Source: Pseudomonadota bacterium | GTDB taxonomy: Bacteria > Pseudomonadota > Gammaproteobacteria > Burkholderiales > Burkholderiaceae | Assembly: GCA_023441105.1 (NCBI GenBank) | Contig: JAEZQX010000450.1 | Location: forward strand, 1-16,958 | Reading direction: 5' to 3' | Length of the DNA: 16,958 nt | Part shown: in pieces, positions 12,348 through 16,958 of the stretch | Position numbering within the stretch: the stretch's first letter is position 1 | How the letters are laid out: each line of letters begins with the position of its first letter | The notes under the pieces: generated by a model | Seen by the model: only the letters and a program-made list of their open reading frames with translations | Told to the model about the DNA's origin: nothing | Databases searched by the model: none | Program-made: the position numbers and the translations under genes

Positions 12348-14279
12348 TCAAGGAGGAAATTGCATTGCGCCTGCCGCGATCCGGTGTGGGCGTGCGGCCG
12401 TCATCCCGGCGGAAACGCCTGGTCCTGCGGCGGGTGCAGGTAGGGAAACCAACGCGCTTGTCCTGGCTTGGAGCTGGTCCAGGCTCAGTGCCTCGCTTTC
12501 GCCGGGCGGCGGCAACCCGGCCTTGCCGCAGAAGGCGACGAAGCCCGTGTCATCGCGCAGGCGCAGGATGATCGGGTCGGCGAGGAGAAACAGGAGGCTC
12601 TGGCGCGATGAGCGCTCGAGCCATTCAACCGCGTGGCCGGCATCGTCGCGCAGCGCATAGACTTGCGCGATGCCGTAGGCGCTGGATGCGGCAACGGTCT
12701 CGTCCCCAAGGAGACCGTCGAGGGCGGTCGTGCCCGCTGCGCCGCCGTGCCCCCGCAGCTGCGCCGCCAGCGCGGTGAACAGCTTGCGGCTGTTCCCGCT
12801 CGCTTGCCCGGCGATGTCCATGGCGGCGTCGGCATCCCTGCGGGCCATGGCAGCGGTCATGCGCCAGAAGAGGGTGCCGACGTGCCAGGCTGGGCTGGTC
12901 TGCGGCAGGCTGTCGGCGGTGCGGAGATATCGCCCCGCTTCGTCGACGCGGCCGCTCGCTATCAGCAGCCTCGCGTATTGCTGGTAGTTGATGACATAGA
13001 GCGGTTCGATCGCGAGCAGCTGCTCGCGTAAGCGCAGGGCTTCGCCGAGCCTGCCCATTCCGGTCAGCGTATAGCCGCAGCCGTTCAGGACCGTGCCGTC
13101 GGCAGGCGCAAGCGTCGTTGCGCGGCGGCACTCGGCCAGCGCGGTCGCCGCGTCGAACCGGTAGAACTGCAGGTAGGCACGGGCCGCGTGGGCAGGACCG
13201 AGATCGGGCGCCAGTTGCAGCGCCCTGTCCGCTGCCTCACCCGCCTTGCGCATCAGTTCCGGCACATCGGCGGGCGGCACCTTGTCGAATGCCGCGACGG
13301 TGCTCCACGATCCCGACAGGAGCGCCCACGCCATCGCGTAGTCGGGGTCGCGCCGCACGGCCTTCGCCATGTACTCCGCGGCCCTGGGGAAATTTTCGTC
13401 GTGCCAGTAGGCCAGGCCGCGCAGATACGCACCGTAGGCGTCCAGATCGCCGCTGGGCGGACGGTCATCCTGACGGGCGGCCGGTGCAGGCACCAGCAGC
13501 TTCACCCGCAGGGCGGCGGCAACCGCAAGCGCGATCTCGTCCTGCAGGGCGAACAGGTTCCGGTAGGGCCTGTCGTAATGCTCGGCCCACAGCGTGCTGC
13601 CGTCCGCGGCGCGGCTCAGCGAGGCGTTGATGCGCACGACGTCGCCGGCGCGCTGCACGCTGCCGGAGAGGAGGTACGCCACGCCAAGCTTGCGGCCGAT
13701 GGTCGCGCTGTCGTCCTTGCTGTCACGGAACTGGAACGCCGAGATGCGGCCAATCACCTTCAGCCCGCCAAAAGCCGACAGCGAATCGATCAGGTTCTCG
13801 GACAGGCCATCGGAGAAGAACCGCTGGTCCGGGTCGTTGCTGGCGTTGACCAGCGGAAGCACCGCGATCGAGCGGTCCAGGTCCGGCGTCGTGGCAACGT
13901 CGCCGGAGGGAATGCCATGGCGTTGGCGCATCAGGGTGCCCGTCAGCAATAGCACCACCGCGAGCGCGAGCACCGCAATGATGGCGCGGTCGAGCCGGTT
14001 CCCCGTCAGGTGCCGGATCGAGTCCTGCGGCGCGACCTCACTGTCCCGCTTCAGGCCCTCGGGCGTCAGTTCGTAGAACCAGGCGAGTGCGATCCAGAAC
14101 GGAAAGCCGACTGCCGCGGCAGCGAGGAACCAGCGCGCTATCCATGCCGGCGCGTCGAAGACGGGCCCGAGCTGGGTGATGACCTGCGCTAGCAGCCACA
14201 CCGCGCCGATGTACAACGCGGCCGCGCGGAGCACGTTGCGCCGCTTCAGTTCCGACAGCAGGGATGGACCGATCGCCAT
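12348..14279 (-). CDS. TolB/FlgO-like and TPR-repeat membrane protein (COG5616-type)
   Basis: 643 residues. The N-terminus (LLSELKRRNVLRAAALYIGAVWLL) and FPFWIALAWFYELTPEGLKRDSEV around 58-82 are typical of the family often annotated as adenylate cyclase-like TPR proteins. However, no cyclase domain and no CadC-type winged helix is present, so a signalling or scaffold role is more likely than catalysis. Membrane segments lie at about 20-37, 48-70 and 98-116. A TolB/FlgO-like domain follows (SIAVLPLVN at about 138, FFSDGLSENLIDSL, YLLSGSVQRAGDVVRINASL). TPR helices then run from about 280 to 560. The 50 residues after GKAGLPP look unconserved and may be a read-through extension up to the repeat at 12323. 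No Shine-Dalgarno is visible at the ATG (14279). A hairpin lies in the leader. Confidence 0.9.
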   Translation of the reverse strand: MAIGPSLLSELKRRNVLRAAALYIGAVWLLAQVITQLGPVFDAPAWIARWFLAAAAVGFPFWIALAWFYELTPEGLKRDSEVAPQDSIRHLTGNRLDRAIIAVLALAVVLLLTGTLMRQRHGIPSGDVATTPDLDRSIAVLPLVNASNDPDQRFFSDGLSENLIDSLSAFGGLKVIGRISAFQFRDSKDDSATIGRKLGVAYLLSGSVQRAGDVVRINASLSRAADGSTLWAEHYDRPYRNLFALQDEIALAVAAALRVKLLVPAPAARQDDRPPSGDLDAYGAYLRGLAYWHDENFPRAAEYMAKAVRRDPDYAMAWALLSGSWSTVAAFDKVPPADVPELMRKAGEAADRALQLAPDLGPAHAARAYLQFYRFDAATALAECRRATTLAPADGTVLNGCGYTLTGMGRLGEALRLREQLLAIEPLYVINYQQYARLLIASGRVDEAGRYLRTADSLPQTSPAWHVGTLFWRMTAAMARRDADAAMDIAGQASGNSRKLFTALAAQLRGHGGAAGTTALDGLLGDETVAASSAYGIAQVYALRDDAGHAVEWLERSSRQSLLFLLADPIILRLRDDTGFVAFCGKAGLPPPGESEALSLDQLQARTSALVSLPAPAAGPGVSAGMTAARPHRIAAGAMQFPP

Positions 14280-14301
14280 GTGCGGCGCCGCGCTCGACGG
14301 T

Positions 14302-14326
14302 CACTGCCGCCGTCATGGCGGAAGTG
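14302..14326 (-). promoter_or_regulatory. Hairpin in the leader of the TPR gene
   Basis: CACT and CCGCC pair with GGCGG and AGTG, with one mismatch and a 5-nt loop; the element lies 23-47 nt before the start codon. It could act on translation or be an operator. Function is inferred from position only. Confidence 0.4.
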
Positions 14327-14382
14327 TCCTTGCCCGCCAGGTCCAATGCAACAACGGGGCCCCCATCGCCTCGGCCTACGCT

Positions 14383-14517
14383 GCAGGAGCCGCGCAGCCG
14401 CGCCCGCCAAATCCTTTCCGTGCTGTGGCAGGAGCGGCGCAGCCGCGACCGCGAAATGCAGCCCGTGCTGTTGTAGGAGCGGCGCAGCCGCGACCCCGGA
14501 ATCCGGTCCGTGCTTCT
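14383..14517 (+). repeat. Three-unit tandem array, 45-bp period, of the palindromic repeat
   Basis: Units begin exactly at 14383, 14428 and 14473. Each has the palindromic core (GGAGCGGCGCAGCCGCGACC in units 2 and 3, three substitutions in unit 1) followed by a less conserved 25 bp that again shares CCGTGCT near its end. The period includes the linker, so whole units were duplicated. Confidence 0.85.
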
Positions 14518-14533
14518 GCTGCTGGTGATCTTC

Positions 14534-14560
14534 GATCGCGGCTGAAGCCGCTCCCACAGG
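14534..14560 (-). repeat. Palindromic repeat, inverted copy of the GTGGGAGCGGCTTCAGCCGCGA type
   Basis: On the minus strand it reads TGTGGGAGCGGCTTCAGCCG followed by CGATC, with the stem GCGGC-TTCA-GCCGC. It is the same family as the tandem array but in the opposite orientation. Confidence 0.8.
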
Positions 14561-14578
14561 ATCCGCCCCGGTGCTCTC

Positions 14579-14603
14579 GTGGGAGGGACTTTAGTCCCGA
14601 TGC
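14579..14603 (+). repeat. Palindromic repeat of the GGGACTTTAGTCCC type
   Basis: GTGGGAGGGACTTTAGTCCC followed by GATGC, with the perfect stem GGGACT-TT-AGTCCC. The GTGGGAG lead-in is shared with the neighbouring repeat, so both belong to one superfamily of elements. Confidence 0.8.
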
Positions 14604-14662
14604 TTTTCGAAATGCGATGGCGACGAATGCTCTAGTTGGCGGCGTCGCGGTCGTCCCTTCGC

Positions 14663-14686
14663 GGTCGCGCTTGCAGCGATCCTACG
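14663..14686 (-). repeat. Palindromic repeat, second copy of the element at 12323
   Basis: GGTCGCGCTTGCAGCG, then AT, then CCTACGG. It has the same orientation as the copy at 12323-12343. Confidence 0.75.
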
Positions 14687-14745
14687 GAACGCTGGTGGCC
14701 CCCGACGGAGAGAGAGGGCGAGGAGACGCGGAGTTCGCCGCCGTG

Positions 14746-16833
14746 TCAGGCCGACAGCCCGACATCGCCCTCGATGACCGTCAGACGCAGCTGCGGGCGT
14801 TCACCCGCGCGCCAAAGTGCCACCTCGTGGCGCACGCGATAACGCAGCGGCCCGCCGTCTTCGCGCGGGCTGCGCTCGATCGGGCGCGGGATGCAGACGA
14901 AGTCCGTCGCCATGGTGGTCGCGTCGACGCGGACGGTGGCATAGCCGTGCCCGCCCATGTCGACGAACGACAGGTGAGGCGCCACGTCCGGGTTGCTCGC
15001 GGCATGCGCCCTGGCGAGGTCCGCGCTGCGTGCGTATTCCAGCGCGGACCGCACGCCGTGGTTGAGCAGCAGGTTCATGGTCGGCTCCATCGACCCGTCC
15101 GCGCGGTCGGCGATGAACAGCGCGCGCAACGGATTGTCCTTCTTCCCGTGCTCGTAGGCTTCCTGCATGCCGGGCGACGTGATCGATCCCCCGACGAAGG
15201 TGACGCCGACCGGTTCGAACGCGGCGGGCGGCAACGCCTTCGCGGCGTAGCCTGCCCAGAAGCTGTGGCGGTCGCCGGACAGGATCGCGAAGCCGGTGAT
15301 GCCGGCGTCGCGCACGGTGTCGAAGATCTCGCCGCGTTCGTGGTAGACGCCGCCCCAGTCGCCGTTCGACAGGACGCCGTAGCCATCGGTCCATGCCGGC
15401 GAGTCCTTCGGCAGCATCCCGGCAGGCAGGTTCTGCGGATCGACGCGCCAGTCGGGAGTGCCGAGCGAACTGCCCCAGATCTTCCATGTCGCCGTGGCGG
15501 TGCGCAGGCGTTCGAGGAACCACGCCTTCTGCTTCGCGCCCAGCATCGATTGCGGCGGCTCGCCGGCGCGGAAGTTGGGAATGGACCTGTGGCCGAACGC
15601 GAGCTGTTCCGGCGGATGGCCGCCAGCGAACGCGCGACCGCTATCGACCTGCATCGACAACGCTTCGGGGAAGAAGGGCAGGGTCACGCCCTCGAACAGC
15701 GGGCCCATCTTGGGTCGATTGGAAGGGTCCGGGCCGCGGAAGCTGCGCTGGTCGGTGATGACGAGGTCTATGTGCCGGCCCCAGCGCAACGCGCGGTACG
15801 CGATCAGGCTTTCGATCGCGGCAAGGTTGTTTGGCTCGAGACCCAGTCCGTCTTCGGCGAACTCCGTCACCGGCGCATCAACCACATGCGGCGCGGCAAA
15901 TCGATCCAGCGGACGGCCCGGCGGCGTCACCCGCATCGGCTGGTATTCGAACCATGCCTGGTTCGCCGCCACTTTCAGCGTCTGTCCCGGCATCTGGCCT
16001 TCGCCGGGGAACTCCATGATCGACTGCCACGCGAGCCAGGAGAACTCGTGGTTGTCCCACATCGCCACGAACGGAAAGCGCGCCCGCGCGTCCTGCAGAT
16101 CGGGATCCTGCAGGTAGCCGTGGTACAGCGCGCGGTAGTCGTCCAGCGTCGTGGGCACGGTGAAGCGGTTGTTGGCGACGGGCCGGCCGTGTTCGTACGC
16201 GACCGGGAAGGTGATGCGGCGGTCGTAGCGATGGCCGTCCTTCACCTGCTCCGGCGTCTGGACCACTTCGTAGACGAAATCGCCCAGGTGCAGCACGAAT
16301 CCGATGCGCTCGCCGGGCGCCGCGCGTTCGTCCTCGAAGATCATGCGGCGATACGCATTCATCGCGCCCTCGGGCAGGCTCTGGCAACTGACGAACGCGA
16401 AGCGCGCCGGGCGTGCATCGTCCGGCGCGGGTGCGGTCATCGTGCGGCCGATGCGGCTGCCGTTGCCCTCCTCGTCGACGAAGCGGTACCAGTACTCGCC
16501 GGCTGGGTGCAGGTCGCTGACCAGCACGCGGCAGGTCCAGTCGCCTGCCGCCAGCACCGGGGCCGACGTCGTCGCGATCACGCGCGTGAACGCCGGGTCA
16601 TCGGCCACTTCCACCCGCAACGTGGCGCGCTCGCGGCCATCGTCGTACGGCCGCCGCGTCCACAGCAGCACGCTGTTTTCGTCGGGATCGCCCGAAGCAA
16701 CGCCCTGCGGATAGAGGTTTCGGCGTTCGCGCCAGCCGCTCGATGACGGTCGAAGGGTCGTGCAGCCTGTGGCCAGGGCGGCGCCCAGTGCAGCGGCGAG
16801 CGCCAGGAACTGGCGGCGATCGAGGTCCGGCAT
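14746..16833 (-). CDS. PhoD-type alkaline phosphatase/phosphodiesterase, Tat-exported
   Basis: 695 residues from the ATG at 16833; the frame also opens at a GTG four codons earlier, but GGGGA five bases before the ATG favours the shorter form. The N-terminus has a Tat signal (DRRQFLALAAALGAAL) ending ATGC, so Cys24 may be lipidated. A fibronectin-like N-terminal PhoD domain (PQGVASGDP to about 135) precedes the metallophosphatase core: HLGDFVYE at 182-189, WDNHEF at 259-264 and GDRHSFW at 520-526, the three metal-binding blocks. PhoD enzymes hydrolyse phosphate mono- and diesters in the periplasm, usually with Ca and Fe cofactors, and are often induced by phosphate starvation. No Pho box could be recognised in the short upstream sequence. 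A strong GC hairpin lies just 5' of the ribosome site. Confidence 0.94.
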   Translation of the reverse strand: MPDLDRRQFLALAAALGAALATGCTTLRPSSSGWRERRNLYPQGVASGDPDENSVLLWTRRPYDDGRERATLRVEVADDPAFTRVIATTSAPVLAAGDWTCRVLVSDLHPAGEYWYRFVDEEGNGSRIGRTMTAPAPDDARPARFAFVSCQSLPEGAMNAYRRMIFEDERAAPGERIGFVLHLGDFVYEVVQTPEQVKDGHRYDRRITFPVAYEHGRPVANNRFTVPTTLDDYRALYHGYLQDPDLQDARARFPFVAMWDNHEFSWLAWQSIMEFPGEGQMPGQTLKVAANQAWFEYQPMRVTPPGRPLDRFAAPHVVDAPVTEFAEDGLGLEPNNLAAIESLIAYRALRWGRHIDLVITDQRSFRGPDPSNRPKMGPLFEGVTLPFFPEALSMQVDSGRAFAGGHPPEQLAFGHRSIPNFRAGEPPQSMLGAKQKAWFLERLRTATATWKIWGSSLGTPDWRVDPQNLPAGMLPKDSPAWTDGYGVLSNGDWGGVYHERGEIFDTVRDAGITGFAILSGDRHSFWAGYAAKALPPAAFEPVGVTFVGGSITSPGMQEAYEHGKKDNPLRALFIADRADGSMEPTMNLLLNHGVRSALEYARSADLARAHAASNPDVAPHLSFVDMGGHGYATVRVDATTMATDFVCIPRPIERSPREDGGPLRYRVRHEVALWRAGERPQLRLTVIEGDVGLSA

Positions 16834-16851
16834 GTCCTTCCCCACGGCGCG

Positions 16852-16866
16852 GCGCGCGTTGCGCGC
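16852..16866 (-). promoter_or_regulatory. Hairpin in the PhoD leader
   Basis: GCGCGC-AAC-GCGCGC on the minus strand ends about 8 nt before the GGGGA ribosome site. It may affect translation. The remaining sequence to the window end (16867-16958) shows no gene and no clear promoter. Confidence 0.45.
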
Positions 16867-16958
16867 TCGCCACCAACGCTAATGCTCGCCGGCCAGTCAG
16901 CGAGTGTGCCGAAAGTCGCAGTCGCTTGCGGCAACCCGGTCAGGGCACCGGATGGGAT

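Larger units (their letters stand above)
14280..14745. other. 466-bp repeat cluster between TPR and PhoD genes
   Basis: No gene is supported here. The spacer holds the leader hairpin at 14302-14326, a three-unit 45-bp tandem array at 14383-14517, and single palindromic repeats at 14534-14560, 14579-14603 and 14663-14686. Both genes run on the minus strand, so it is the downstream region of PhoD and the upstream region of the TPR gene. Confidence 0.8.

Noticed and set aside
12348..14279. TPR protein considered as an adenylate cyclase or CadC-type regulator
   Set aside because: No cyclase catalytic domain and no N-terminal winged helix are present; only the membrane, TolB-like and TPR parts are seen.
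14383..14517. Regular repeat array considered as CRISPR
   Set aside because: Repeats are themselves palindromic, the 25-bp linkers are partly conserved between units, the same core occurs singly at 1535, and there are no cas genes.
14176..16746. 856-codon open frame on the plus strand
   Set aside because: Antisense to the PhoD gene and running through the repeat cluster; His/Arg/Ala-rich with no domain. PhoD motifs on the other strand are unambiguous.

Overview
The window looks like chromosome from a high-GC gammaproteobacterium of the Xanthomonadaceae/Lysobacteraceae (Lysobacter, Luteimonas or Pseudoxanthomonas-like). The main reason is the short palindromic repeat with core GGAGCGGCGCAGCCGCGACC and its relatives (GTGGGAGCGGCTTCAGCCGCGA type, GGGAGGGACTTTAGTCCC type). 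These are typical of that family from memory; no database was searched. The gene content (fasciclin protein, B12-type MerR regulator, M61 peptidase with PDZ, TolB/TPR membrane protein, PhoD) fits.

Layout. (1) 1-1537: a secreted fasciclin-domain protein, cut by the window edge, is divergent from a MerR regulator with a C-terminal cobalamin-binding domain. The 177-bp gap between them carries a phased cluster of TGTCCA/TGGACA half-sites that looks like the regulator's operator. (2) 1538-3405: repeat-bearing spacer, then a multi-pass GT39-type glycosyltransferase. (3) 3406-8819: accessory region. It holds an AbiEii-like nucleotidyltransferase with a small overlapping downstream ORF, then a repeat-rich spacer, then two large minus-strand genes. 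Each of the two encodes an N-terminal PD-(D/E)XK-type nuclease domain fused to a superfamily 1 helicase/ATPase domain: a DUF2075 (Schlafen group 3-like) protein first, then a NERD-UvrD-like helicase. This block has the look of a defence island between housekeeping neighbours. (4) 9009-12225: plus-strand M61 glycyl aminopeptidase, DUF1993 protein and VOC (glyoxalase-fold) protein. (5) 12348-16833: minus-strand TolB/TPR membrane protein and Tat-exported PhoD-type phosphatase, separated by a 466-bp spacer that holds a three-unit 45-bp tandem array plus further palindromic repeats.

Working together. The fasciclin/MerR pair is probably one regulatory unit responding to B12 or light. The two nuclease-helicases are probably one functional unit, and the best candidate here for an undescribed system. 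The nucleotidyltransferase and its overlapping ORF resemble a toxin-antitoxin-like module and lie between two direct copies of a 20-bp repeat. The remaining genes are ordinary envelope and metabolic genes without an obvious shared pathway. No tRNA, rRNA, transposase, integrase or CRISPR array was seen.
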